DNA from: Corbicula japonica
Lineage: Eukaryota > Mollusca > Bivalvia > Venerida > Cyrenidae
Assembly (NCBI GenBank): GCA_038501625.1
Contig: JAZAYU010000062.1
Span: forward strand, 992,001 to 1,056,000
Reading direction: 5' to 3'
DNA length: 64,000 nucleotides
Shown in pieces: positions 1-10,360 of the stretch. Within the stretch, counting starts at the first letter, position 1; every line of letters starts with the position of its first letter. The position numbers and the translations under genes are program-made. The notes under the pieces are model-generated. The model was given only the letters and a program-made list of their open reading frames with translations, made no database searches and was not told the DNA's origin.

Positions 1-381
1 TATTTTATTTCATCAATATTAATATTCAATATATTCAATGCATCGAAAGTAGCCACCTGATGAGTAAATCATTGTTGATATTATAATAATTATGTTGTAT
101 CATAGGATAATCTGAAATTTTGTGTACTGTTTGTGACTCTAAATATTTATTTTACAAATAAAGAAAAATAAATCGATTAATTTCTGCTACTCTTGAAAGT
201 TAAATTAACATGCTGATTTTTTTTTCAAACCGTTCCTTCTGCAATTCATTAATCACATCATACGGCAATTCGTCATATGCCACACTTATCATATTTCACT
301 CCTGCGGTGCAAGCGCTACTTGCATCCAAGTGTTAAGCTTATGGCACGTGCCGGTCATCCGCTAATTATATTATAAGTATC
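1..381. other. AT-rich sequence, no gene seen
   Basis: AT-rich DNA with no open frame, splice pattern or repeat that I recognise. It ends where a hairpin repeat begins at about 382. Confidence 0.5.
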
Positions 382-900
382 ATGCATGAGTGTGAGGTGA
401 AGATGGAAAAATCTGTCACCGAGGGTGAACTGTTTTGCGGGAACGAGGCTCTGCCGAGTTCCCGCCAAAACAGTTTACCCGAGGTGACAGATTTTTCTAT
501 CTTTACCGAATGTCTCATGCAAGATACTTTTTCTTGCATACCTTTTATTATTTATAACATTTCTGTGTATGTATACAAACTAATTCATTTTCCTTATGCT
601 GAAATATTGACATTAACGCAAACCTTTTTTATAAATGACGTCACTAACTTGAATAAATTACGTCAGCTACTTGAAGACGTGACGTCACTCACGTGACTCA
701 TTCTACATGGGGGGGTGTAGGATCGAAATTTCCTACACGGGTGAAAACACCGGATGACCTGATCTGGTATGCAAGAAAATCAGATTACTTATATTTTCAT
801 GGGTTGGGTAGTATCCATACGCCTAATCAGATACTTTCAAAAACTGAAATAAATAAAATTAACACTAAAGGTTTCGTTCAGTTCTGATCAAGAGCAATTA
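382..900. repeat. Hairpin-bearing dispersed repeat, copy 1
   Basis: Positions 398-507 form a long imperfect palindrome. The arms read AAGATGGAAAAATCTGTCAC and its complement, around a GC-rich centre. The following 400 bases contain TGACGTCA-rich sequence and a stretch ending near CTGGTATGCAAG. The whole unit recurs in inverted orientation at about 53645-54185, so this is a dispersed element. Short open frames here (382-696 and 693-887) follow the repeat and look like chance frames. Confidence 0.75.
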
Positions 901-1635
901 CAAATATAGTAAAGCATACCATACTGATTGTTATTTTAACTGATTACATAAATCATTCTGATTACTACTTTAGTATATATATCGTTAGCGTGCTAATAAT
1001 CAAAATGACAAAGAAGTCCGTTTGTTTCGTATGCTGGAACAATTGCAGAAAGTGTTGCATTCTTTGAGAGGTAAATGATTGTTTGATTTAATGTTTAGGT
1101 GCATGCTTTTCCATATTGAATAAATTTAAGAAAAATATCAGCATTAACGGCCGTCTACAATCATCATTCCTAGTTCAACGATATTTTTGTATGAAAATCT
1201 CTCTAATGGCAATATGTCGTCCAATGAAACTTCGCACAAAACAATGTAATTATTGTTTCTTTATTTTGCATAGGTAAATACACGTTAAAACAGTAAGACA
1301 AATAATAAAATCTAAAACTTCCCTAAAACGCACAAAGAACACAACAAATTGTTGTCAGGATAATTATACTCTTGTGGGCATTTTAAAATGTTTTGTGCTG
1401 TTTAATATTTCTGTAAATTCATGTAAATAGAATTTTAGGGAAATTTTAGGTATAGCTCTCTTTCTATACGTTTCTAACTTTTCTTAACATACGAAAAACG
1501 AAAATAAGTTAAAAACGATTTGTGCAAAGTTTTATTGAACTGCCATTTCGCCATTACAGAAATTTTGGAATCCTATTTATGTTTTTACCGATGACAGTGC
1601 AATGACGACTGAAGATCGCCAACATGTTTCTACAC
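901..1635. other. AT-rich 5' flank of ALG14, nothing recognised
   Basis: No coding or repeat signal was recognised. The region lies upstream of the triplicated ALG14 5' flank. Confidence 0.4.
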
Positions 1636-2160
1636 ATTTACCATCGCCCGGCAAAAATCTTATTGAAATATAATGAATTTATAGTTACCTATGTATTTTT
1701 TCCTGATATTTCATTTTAAAAAAGAAATTTTTAAAATCGGTCAACAAATAAAAAAGATATTCCTTCTTTTCGCAGTTATTTCTTCTTTTCGGGAGGTCAA
1801 ATTAGCGACCGCGTTTAATGAATTACCATCGCCCGGCAAAAATCTTATTGAAATACCATAAATTTTTAATTACCTATGTATTTTTTCCTGATCTTTCATT
1901 TAAAAAAGAAATTTTTAAAATCGGTCATTAAATAAAAAAGATATTCCTTCTTTTCGCAGTTATTTCTTCTTTTCGGGAGGTCAAATTAGCGACCGCGTTT
2001 AATGAATTACCATCGACCGGCAAAACTCTTATTGAAATATGATGAATTAATGTTTATTTATGTATTTTTTCATGTCTTTCATTTAAAAAAGAAATTTTTA
2101 AAATCGGCCAATAAATAAAAACGATATTCCTTCTTTTCGCAGTTATTTCTTCTTTTCGCG
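1636..2160 (+). repeat. Triplicated 5' flank of ALG14 (about 185-bp unit)
   Basis: Three head-to-tail copies start near 1636, 1821 and 2005. Each begins with TTACCATCG and runs through an A/T tract to CTTCTTTTCGGGAGG and GCGACCGCG. The third copy ends about 40 bases before the ALG14 start codon, so the repeated unit very likely covers promoter or 5' UTR sequence. The copies are highly similar with small indels. The third diverges at its end, where CTTTTCGCGAAAAG forms a short palindrome. Confidence 0.85.
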
Positions 2161-2197
2161 AAAAGAACTTGTTTTCGCACTCTAGTAGTACCCGACG

Positions 2198-2354
2198 ATG
2201 GATGTGCTTGTCTTGCAAATTTGTGTTGTTGCTGCTTTAATTGTTGCTATTATTGGAATATGTAGCATAGTCATCCTCCTTCTTACTAGCCAGTCTTCAA
2301 GCGAAAGTCCAGCAAGAACAAAGAATGCATCGTTGTTAGCTGTAATCGGCTCAG
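2198..2354 (+). CDS. ALG14: ALG14 exon 1 (start codon, membrane anchor)
   Basis: The exon starts at an ATG (MDVLVLQICV) followed by about 26 hydrophobic residues, then a Ser-rich linker and AVIGSG. It ends at TCAG|gtgaat in phase 1. The first G of the glycine codon is completed by exon 2, which restores GSGGHTTE. A shorter start at 5430 would lose both the anchor and the first part of this motif. Confidence 0.9.
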
Positions 2355-5300
2355 GTGAATATAGTTTGAGCGATCATCCGAAAATAATACAATCCGAAAA
2401 TTGGAACACTTATTGCTCGGTTTTAGCTTTAATTGTTTAAGCCTTAAATACATAACATAAAATTGAAGTATCAGAGCTGGGCCTGCATTAATATCACATT
2501 AATAGTTTTTACAAATGAGCGGACCCACACATGAGAAGGGAAACACTGGACAAATTGATGAATGACATACAAGCATCTGTTTACCATAGATATGGTTTAC
2601 CCCCACATTCTCCAACCACTTAGAGGTGATTGCTCTTTTTTTTAATTTTTAAAACCATCACAAATTAAACAATAATAGAACTAGGAGTTACTAGTAACCA
2701 GCAATACTGACATTATAGTAATAGCAAGTAAGAATGCCAGTAAAGATTTGTTACTACAGTACATTCCACTTATTTGAATAGCGGTTATTTGAATATTTCG
2801 CTTAATATAGTAGAATATTAAAACACAAAACCGTTTCTATCTATTTCTATGCTAAAAAATATCTTTATTTGAATAGGTCACCGCATGCATTTCGTTTATT
2901 AAGATAGCACTTTCCCACCTTGCAACGCCTTACGACGCTAATCCTACTTGAAATTCACACGTTTCTGCCCCAAGGCAATGTTCATTATCCGGTAAACTCG
3001 ATAAATTTATTGTCATTGTTTATCACCTATTTAACATAATGACTTCCGTTCACTGGCACGCGTGTTTACCGTGTACATTTAGAGCAATGACGTCACATAA
3101 CGGGGTTTCCCCGCATCGAGAATTTTCATTTGTTTTTGTTCATTAGATGATTACGTTTTTTGCCTTATGGAATACGGGGAATTCACGAATAAAAATTTTT
3201 TATTCGTAAAAAGAACCATAAAACAGAAAAATACTTGCTCGGTATGTCGATGAGCAGCAGGGCACGACAAATCCATTGCCCGGTTCCCGCGGGCTACCGA
3301 TTTCGACCCAGCGGACTACCAAAAAATTTCAGCGAGTGCCCGCCGGGCCACCTTAAAATTCCCTTAGTGGTTGCCCGGCAAATCATCAATTTCAACAAAC
3401 AGGAAACGTTATGACACTCGACTGAAAAACAACACGCTCGGGTAATTATCGATTTCGTCACCTTTGACCTCTCGCTGTCAGTCTCGCAAGCTCTGTTGTA
3501 TGCTATCTATGTATTTAACCGAGCGCGAGGATACGGCGAGATAATGCGGTACTTTAATGTGTTTTGATTAGATCATCACTCTGTCAATTAAACAATCTGT
3601 TGATTGCAACTTTCACAGTTTCGGCAACCTAATTTACGACAGATCAAATGTGTAATTGGTAAGTATGTCAGTTGATTGAGGATGATTGGGTTAATTATTA
3701 CGTAGGTGAGAAAAGCAATGGTCGGCGAGAAAATAAAAGCTTTAAACAGGTGATATTTCGCAAAACGTTTCATAATAGAAAATTCTATATATCATAAAGA
3801 TAACGCGTTATAAATGTTATTTGTTTAGTTGGATTAGTATTTTATTAATGAAAAATGGATCGTTGTGTCATCAGAAGGCAAGTTATATGTTAAATTTTCT
3901 TGCCAAATGCCGGTCTTTGGGTTTAAAAAAAATAAGATATGATATAAATTAATTTTAAAGAAGTATTTCTCCAAAGGCCAGTTGAGTTGCTGTTTCTAAT
4001 TTTAATCAAATCAATTTGAAATAGATCATTTCAAGCATGGTGTTTTATAAAAGTTAACAGAACAGGCTAGATAAATTAAAAATCTGATGTTTGTTGTTAA
4101 AGGAGTTTCAGGGGCATACAGTGATGAAACTCTTAAATTCAAATATGCATTTCTTTTCTTTTTTGTCTAAAGGCAGGAATGAATATAAATATTTTACATG
4201 ATCATGCTAGAAACTTAATTGGTTGCTGATTAATAAAGGGTTAATAAAAGAGTAGAGATATAATGTAATTATTTCTATTTAGGAGAGTGAGCCTTCGACT
4301 CAAAACCCATCATCAAATCACAGCCAGCAGTCAACTCCCAAATCAGTGAAGAGAAAACTAGATGATAAAATCACATCAACGCCCAAACGACCCAAATTCT
4401 CTGGCAAAGAATATGACAAGAATCAACGGTTCGAACATTTCAAGTCAACTGGCTTACTTCATATCCCTGGGTGAAACATGATCTCGGAAGTGGTGACCTG
4501 GGATTTATGTATTGTAATAAAGTAAATAAATAAAAGTAAATAATCTGAGAGGTGTTTTAATATTGACTAGTAATCCAAACCGTCCCATCATTGTTGTAAA
4601 GTGTATATATCTAAGGTAATAAATACACAACCGAAAAGTCTGGGCTACCAAGCGAAAATCCTGGTAGCCCAGAGGGCTACCAAGTAATTTCAGGATTTGT
4701 CGTGCCCTGAGCAGGTAGGCTAATGTCAGAACAACAAACTGTTTTGAAGTTTTCTGCTCAATGTCTATTATGGTTAGCGGCTTGCATTAATTTTCGCTAA
4801 TTTGCGGTTTTCACGTGAACGAAATTCTGCCAGTACAGTATCAGCTTGGTGTTTTTCGCACCGATTTTTTGGCTATTGTTCGTCACAAAGTGGTTTCATG
4901 TCAAATCAGAAGCAACGGAATTGAAAAAAAACAACTTTCATACGTTTGACGTTTAATTGTATCCGTTGGTAAACTTGTACATTGCCTCTTAAATCCCTGC
5001 ATACAAATGTAATAAACAACCTTCGCCAATAATGACGTAATACGACACGAAAAAAGCGTGCGTTTCATGAATTTGTCGGCAACGTTGATTTAATTGTTTG
5101 ATCTTTTTACCTGCCACGAAAAATGAACAAACATATAGATTGTAAATGTACAAAAAATGGGATCCACGGACCAAGCGCGATTTATTGGATATCGCGATAT
5201 AATGAATTGCAGTGTATTTATTTACAATATCTTTTTATCTTTGATTTCACCACATGTAGTTATTAACGTTACGCTGTAGTTACGGCGTAAGCGATTTTAA

Positions 5301-7772
5301 CAAGTGCGTATTTCTTATGACGCACCGGCAAAAAATGGCGGAGATACGAACGAAACCAAAAACTGGATAGAATTTGTAAGCTCCGTATATAATAATACTC
5401 CGCTTAATTGAATCAAGGGTTCTTACAAATGGACTATTCAAATAACCGAATTCTACTGTATTATACAGGTGGTCACACAACAGAGCTGCTGAGTTTGATG
5501 GAGCATCTGGGAGGTCATTATCAGCCAAGATATTATATTGTAGCAAATACAGACAAGATGAGTGAAGAGAAAATAAAGAGGCTCGAAACTTCCAAACAAA
5601 ATCAGTCACAGGTAAAATAAAATTTTATGTCCTCAGTACACAGGTATGACCCATTTAAGCAAGTTAAAAAGTTGTAAACAAGATAAAGGTTATAAACATG
5701 ATGCGGTGTTCTTCACATTCATTTATATTTATGGGGGTGAAAATTCATAGTTTTTTTTCATATTTCTAAAATCATATATAAAAATGACCCAACGTAACCT
5801 GATTTTTAGCTTTAAGTTTTAAATTTGTTAATTGATTGGCGAACATAAATGGCATACATTAATGAATTTGCAATATACTACAACTGCACTGATTTTCTGT
5901 CAGATCTTGATCTACTCTGGTAGCTCCTATAAAAAGGCATATCCATGGAGTAAAGGAATAGGTGAGGAGAACATTATTTGAGGGTCTACAACCTCTTTGC
6001 CTGGTGTTTTATGCCTTGACTGACAGCTTGTCTTTGTATTTCAGTACCACATCAAGTCGATCCCAAGGAGTCGTGAGGTGAAGCAATCTTGGATAACAAC
6101 GGTCTTATCAACACTGTATGCATCTATCTACTCATTCCCAATTGTTCTCGGGATCAGGCCTGATATAGTAAGAACACTTACAAAATGCTCTGTAAAACCT
6201 TTTATTCTAGAAAACATTAATATAAGTGGTTTTCAACTAATTTATGGAGACATAATTTCATGGATTAAAAAAAGTAATATGAGAGCAGATCATGGTAAGT
6301 AGGTGTGTACATTGGATTTGTGTCTGTGCAACTGTGAAATACCCTTCAGATAAAAGTTGCAATTTTAACCTTTAACTTCATAATATTATATATAGATTTT
6401 ATCGCATGTGCAGACATTGTAGATCCAGGTGCCATCTGATCAGGATCTACACTGTTCTCTCCCTGGTCAGATATAACCTACTGAATCAAAAAGCAAACTG
6501 TAGATCCTGATGAGATGGTAAGAATGTGTCAGCTGATCTGGATCTCTACTGTTCTTCCAAAGGTAACAGCCATATCCCATGCAGTAAAGGGTTAAGATCA
6601 GATAAATCATAAATAGCTCAACGGTTAGTGCATCTTCCTCTTAGTGTAGGGATTAATGAAAACCAGCCTCCAAGGTACTAAAACTGAGAATGGAGAACAT
6701 TCTTAGATCTCTGTAATCTGATTGGTTGAAATTGAGCACAGTCTCAGAACTGACCAATGGGAACCCTGTACTCCATGTGATGTGTCTTTTATTATACCCT
6801 GACTTCAAAGAAGAGGGGTGTATACTGTTTTACCCTTGTTCCATGAGTTATTGTAGATCCAAAACAGTCAACACATCCATGCAGTCTGATCAGGATCTTT
6901 CAGATTTGTTGGGCTTTTTTTGAACAAGAAGCAACAAGTGTAGAATCCAAATCAGCCTGCACAGGTGTGATCTGTTTCTAGACTGGACACACATGGGATA
7001 AAAGTCATATCTCTGGGTTTTCTGAAAATTGAGGGGTCTGAGACCGCGTAGTTGTGTGTTGATCTACATTGGTCGCAAAGGTAACAAATACTGTTCTTAA
7101 CACTAAAAGGGATGAGATGGCATCAGATATCATTTGCTTTTGATTTATTACAGTGATTTGATGAACTTTTCAGATATTATGCAATGGACCAGGCACATGT
7201 ATTCCAGTATGCTTTGCAGGGATTATTTTAAAGGTAAGCTTTTGTGTTGTTCTAAGTATATTTACAGACTGTCAAGGAGCAGTAAACATTAGTTTATAAA
7301 ATATACACACATCAGAAGTTTTTCATGGTTATGTCAGCATAAATAAACCAAAGCAAAGAATATTTTCTATAAAAAGCACAGTAAAATATTAAAAGACGAC
7401 TTTGTCATCAACCATTTTCCTAAAGGCACTGCATACCTGTTTGTAGAGGATATTCTGGCTATCAGCTGGTCCTAGACCAAAGTTTATAAAACTGAGAATG
7501 GGAATCAGCAATCTTATTGGTCGAAATTGAGCACAGTCTCAAATTGACCAAATTGGTCACAAATGTAATAAACCTGCATTTTAACTTACTGTAGTTATAT
7601 TTTTCAGATATTTTACAATGTAAAGATAATATATGTGGAGAGCATATGTCGAGTGGAAACATTGTCTCTATCTGGGAAAATACTCTACCATCTGGCTGAT
7701 GTCATGTTTGTGCAGTGGCCTCAACTACAACAGAAATATCCCAAAACAACATATATTGGACGGATTGTTTGA
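2198..7772 (+). CDS. ALG14: ALG14, UDP-GlcNAc transferase subunit (5 exons)
   Basis: ALG14 anchors ALG13 on the cytosolic face of the ER. The pair adds the second GlcNAc to dolichol-PP-GlcNAc in N-glycan synthesis. My spliced model is 2198-2354, 5469-5611, 6045-6167, 7174-7233 and 7608-7772. The phases agree throughout, giving 648 nt and 215 residues, close to the vertebrate length of about 216. Residues 5-30 form a hydrophobic anchor. The glycine-rich GSGGHTTE motif is created by the exon 1/2 junction. IPRSREV follows in exon 3, LCNGPGTC in exon 4 and YVESICRVETLS in exon 5. The protein ends in GRIV, the tail that contacts ALG13 in the family. All introns are GT-AG. The gene converges on XPF. 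Identification is by remembered family motifs. Confidence 0.95.
3258..4709 (+). mobile_element. 1.45-kb DNA transposon with 17-bp TIRs, hAT-like ends
   Basis: The ends are a perfect inverted pair, CAGGGCACGACAAATCC at 3258-3274 and its complement at 4693-4709. They are flanked by a matching AGCAG on both sides (3253-3257 and 4710-4714). Subterminal GGGCTACC motifs recur near both ends in both orientations. The CAGGG terminus resembles hAT-type elements, but a 5-bp rather than 8-bp target duplication does not fit cleanly. No transposase frame is present, only a terminal exon at 4283-4474, so this looks like a non-autonomous derivative. Confidence 0.7.
4283..4474 (+). CDS. Terminal coding exon inside a transposon, product unknown
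   Basis: A strong acceptor (tttctatttag) precedes an open frame of 63 codons ending in TGA. AATAAA signals follow at 4516-4521 and about 4527. The peptide is Ser/Thr/Pro-rich, then basic (KRKLDD and TPKRPK, possible nuclear signals), and ends FKSTGLLHIPG. It cannot be spliced to ALG14 exon 1, because that phase hits a stop after two codons. It is most simply the last exon of the transposon's original gene, left after internal deletion, or a captured host exon. I do not recognise the family. Confidence 0.5.
   Translation, partial: ESEPSTQNPSSNHSQQSTPKSVKRKLDDKITSTPKRPKFSGKEYDKNQRFEHFKSTGLLHIPG
5469..5611 (+). CDS. ALG14: ALG14 exon 2
   Basis: The acceptor ttatacag|GT completes the glycine of GSGGHTTE. 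The exon encodes GGHTTELLSLMEHLGG and RYYIVANTDKMSEEKI, matching the ALG14 nucleotide-sugar side. It ends CAG|gtaaaa in phase 0. Confidence 0.92.
6045..6167 (+). CDS. ALG14: ALG14 exon 3
   Basis: The exon encodes 41 residues beginning YHIKSIPRSREVKQSW and ending GIRPDI. The acceptor is tttcag and the donor gtaaga, both in phase 0. IPRSREV is a signature of ALG14. Confidence 0.94.
6407..6595. mobile_element. TTAA palindromic MITE copy (degenerate)
   Basis: Carries the paired GTAGATCCnGATCAG / CTGATCnGGATCTAC cores and an AAAGGGTTAA right end. It lies in ALG14 intron 3. The left end has decayed. Confidence 0.7.
6615..6790. repeat. tRNA-like fragment and decayed hairpin repeat
   Basis: ATAGCTCAACGGTTAGTGCA at 6615-6634 resembles a pol III A box. 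It is followed at 6676-6790 by a decayed member of the 135-bp hairpin family (ACTAAAACTGAGAATGGA, then CTGATTGGTTGAAA). Neither is intact. Confidence 0.45.
6838..7003. mobile_element. Degenerate TTAA MITE fragment
   Basis: Recognisable by TTGTAGATCCA, TCTGATCAGGATC and the central TTGAACAAGAAGCAA region. The termini are lost. Confidence 0.5.
7174..7233 (+). CDS. ALG14: ALG14 exon 4
   Basis: A small 60-nt exon encoding ILCNGPGTCIPVCFAGIILK. The conserved NGPGTC loop identifies it. The acceptor is ttttcag and the donor AAG|gtaagc, phase 0 at both ends. Confidence 0.94.
7480..7560. repeat. Decayed 135-bp hairpin-family fragment
   Basis: TTTATAAAACTGAGAATGGG followed by CTTATTGGTCGAAATTGAGC matches one arm and the centre of the dispersed palindromic repeat seen intact at 22763 and 25756. 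It lies in ALG14 intron 4. Confidence 0.5.
7608..7772 (+). CDS. ALG14: ALG14 exon 5 (C-terminus)
   Basis: The exon encodes 54 residues and a TGA. It includes IIYVESICRVETLSLSGK and KYPKTTYIGRIV, and stops at the normal family C-terminus. The last 90 bases of the exon are also the first unit of a decayed tandem repeat that continues downstream to about 8050. Confidence 0.95.
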   Translation: MFYNVKIIYVESICRVETLSLSGKILYHLADVMFVQWPQLQQKYPKTTYIGRIV

Positions 7773-8054
7773 TATTTCACCACATTGCTGACGTCATGTC
7801 ATGTTCGTATAATGGCCCCAACTACCACAGAGATATTGGAAAATAACATACATTGGACGGATTGTTTGATGTTCCTCCACCTAGCAGATATAACTGAACA
7901 CAATGTGTATTGGATGGATCATATGAAATTCCAGCACATGGCTGAAGTCATGAATGTACAGAAGCCTCAACTACACAAGAAATATTCCAACACATCATAC
8001 TGGTATACTGGAAGAATTGTTCAATATTTCACCATATGGCTGTTCTTGCATTAA
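7682..8054 (+). repeat. Decayed tandem copies of the ALG14 last-exon end
   Basis: Units begin near 7682 (inside the exon), 7773, 7870 (partial), 7926 and 8024 (partial), with a period of about 91-98 bases. Copy 7773-7869 keeps ACATTGGACGGATTGTTTGA. Copy 7926-8023 still encodes a degraded HLADVMFVQWPQLQQKY segment ending TGRIV. The frame after the ALG14 TGA stays open in register to a TAA at 8052, so one stop codon separates ALG14 from 93 codons of repeat sequence. Confidence 0.8.
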
Positions 8055-8257
8055 ACCAGATGTTCTGTAAAGTGCTTAAGATAAAAAAAACTGAAACTAG
8101 TCTCAATTCTCTGATTCTTGAGATTTAAGACTGGTTTCCATCTTCAGTTGTATAATCTTGGGGCCAGATGTTCCGTACAGGTTGTGTTGCTGAAAATAAT
8201 GTCCAGGATAAGGAATTCAGACTGTGCAGAGGCAGCTATTGCAAATGATATCTCATG
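8055..8257. other. Intergenic, decayed hairpin fragment
   Basis: 8073-8163 resembles the 135-bp hairpin family (ACTGAAACTAGTCTCAA and GAGATTTAAGACTGGTTTCC). Nothing else was recognised. Confidence 0.4.
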
Positions 8258-8258
8258 T

Positions 8259-8465
8259 ACCCTTTACTCCATAAATATGGCTTTCATTGCATGGGTTAAC
8301 TATGTAGATCCAGATCAGCCAGCACATCTGTGTCATCTGATCAGGATCTACATTGTTCGCTTTTAGATTCATGAGATAATTTCTGACCAAGAAGTGACCA
8401 GTTTAGATCCAGATCAGACATTACAGATGTGCTGGCCGATCTGGATCAACACTGGTCCCTTGGTT
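8259..8465. mobile_element. TTAA palindromic MITE copy
   Basis: Reads CCCTTTACTCCATAAATATG, the two nested GATC-rich hairpins, and the central TTATTTCTGACCAAGAAG. The right terminus is missing. Confidence 0.75.
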
Positions 8466-8636
8466 GTGAAAATAGTGTTCAGTAATCTCAGGATAACGTG
8501 CTCAAAATATTTTGTTTGTTTGTTTGTTGTATATATCATAATGCCTGGTAGCATTCACATTTATTGTTCTATAGAGCTAAGGTAAGCTCAGACTATTATT
8601 AAAAGGTATAGAAATAGTTTGTTCTGTAAATGTTTT

Positions 8637-9130
8637 ATTCCTTTTTTCGATATAAATACACCTTTATGGCATGAGCAAACAGTGTAGATCCAGATCATCC
8701 CACAAATTGGTGTCATTTGATCAGGATCTTCTAGTACACTGTACGCTTTTAGATTTATTAGGTTTTTATGCCCCCACGAAGTGGGAGGCATATATAGTTG
8801 CACTTTTCCGTCCTCCAAATCTTGTGGCATCAACTCCTAAGATTTCAGGGGGATTTCTTTCAAACTTGCACAGGTGATCAGGGAGGATGTGAAGATGATT
8901 GTAAAGAAAGTTTTTTTTCTCCTGCAACCATTTTACTAGAGTTAATGGCCCTTTGTTATTACAAATGTTGTTGCAGCAGTAGGGGCATCAGTGTCCTGGG
9001 ACACATTCTAGTTTTCTGACCAAAACGTGAACAGTGCAGATCCTGATCAGACAGCACAGATATGCTGGCTGATCTGGATCTATACTATTTGCACATGTGT
9101 AAAAAGGTGTATATATAGAGGAAAGGGTTA
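8637..9130. mobile_element. TTAA MITE interrupted by another repeat
   Basis: The left half runs 8637-8766 and the right half 9016-9130, ending GGAAAGGGTTA. They are separated by an unrelated element inserted in the central segment, so the MITE is older than the insertion. Confidence 0.75.
8767..9015. mobile_element. Repeat with TGCCCCCAC hairpin end, nested in a MITE
   Basis: Begins TATGCCCCCACGAAGTGGGA, a short hairpin, and ends AGTAGGGGCATCAGTGTCCT. A second, inverted copy lies at about 13964-14212. The two copies share CAGGTGATCA and GTTAATGGCCCTTTGTTA-type text. Confidence 0.65.
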
Positions 9131-10229
9131 TTTTGTCCCAAATCCCACAGGGTCAAGTATCAGCAAGTGCCTTGTCAATCATCCATGTTAAATCTGGATA
9201 CTTGAGGCTATCTTAAGGATTCGAACCAAACTTTCCTTATCAGACAGAGAACCTTGAACCTACCTCAGTGTTCAAGGTCAAATATAGAGAAATCTGTTTT
9301 CAGAGAATATCTTTGCAAATGATGGACAAAAGTGTTCATCTTCATGAGACAGTCTTGAGCAAGAACCAAAGCCTTAAAGGTCAAGGTCATACTTAATTAT
9401 CAAACAGCCATCACATGAAAAAATCCACTGGGTTTATGAGTGGACTATGTCTGCCTATAAAAATTATATTAATTTTACTGTCTCTACCCCATCTCGGCAT
9501 CAACTGATTTGAACCCTCTATGGTTCTTCACAGGATATACAAAGGTTCCGAATTGTACAAGTTTCAGTAATAAACAATTACATGTATGGGTCACTGTGTC
9601 TACTTTCTTGCTTCATGTATTTCTGGGGGATTGAATGAGGACTAAGTTACTTGAATCACTAGCAGATGTTTGTTTAGTCAAGCAGAGTACTTGGAATAAA
9701 TCATCTGCATGAAAAAAATTCCGAGTAGATTTTTTTTATTTTGGAGAAATGCCACTCAAATCAAATGTTGTTTTTGACTGAAAATACCTGTCTCATTCAC
9801 ACTTGGAATATCTCAACTGAATGAACAGTGCTGTTTCTGACAAGAAAAATTACCTTGTGGAGTTACGGCCCTATCAAATGAGTTAAACCTTAATTTAATG
9901 TTGCTTATGCCTTGGGAAGTACATGACCTGTTGAAATAAGATTTGGAAAATATGATCTGTGTTGTCAATGCTTTACCTGCTTATTGACACAATTCATGGA
10001 CTATTACAATCAGCACAAACAAGTCCCCATTTGGAGATGCTCTGTTTCAGCTCATATTCTGAATTATTCAGCCCAATAACATCAGTTGTAAGACAGTTTC
10101 ACCTGTCAACCTTGTTTTCACAATAATTAAGCACTGGTTCCAAGCAATACAAATGCAGTTCAGGCTCTTAATGTTACAAAAACCCATCTTTGAAGACAAT
10201 GAATGGTTAGCACTGTAGCAAAGGATGTT
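9131..10229. other. Intergenic between ALG14 and XPF
   Basis: Noncoding sequence. CTTAAAGGTCAAGGTCATAC near 9373 is a motif of dispersed bivalve-type repeats. No gene was seen. Confidence 0.4.
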
Positions 10230-10360
10230 TTAACCCTTTCCTCCATACACACCATTATGGCATTGGCGAACAGTGTAGATCCAGATCAGCCGGCACGAAT
10301 GTGTTGGCTGATCTGGATCTACACTGGTCGCACATGTGTATATATGGAGGAAAGGATTAA
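10230..10360. mobile_element. Short complete TTAA MITE
   Basis: A compact 131-bp variant with TTAACCCTTTCCTCCATA at the left and TATGGAGGAAAGGATTAA at the right. It contains only one internal hairpin rather than two, so it is a half-size version of the family with both ends kept. Confidence 0.85.

Larger units (their letters stand above)
2355..5468 (+). other. ALG14 intron 1
   Basis: This 3.1-kb GT-AG intron holds a TIR element with a terminal coding exon (3258-4709). The remainder (2355-3257 and 4710-5468) shows only small chance frames, including 4989-5174 on the - strand. Confidence 0.8.

Noticed and set aside
5408..5620. ALG14 starting at the ATG at 5429-5431 (MDYSNNRILL)
   Set aside because: The exon at 2198 supplies a membrane anchor and joins in phase to create the GSGGHTTE motif, which the later ATG would break.
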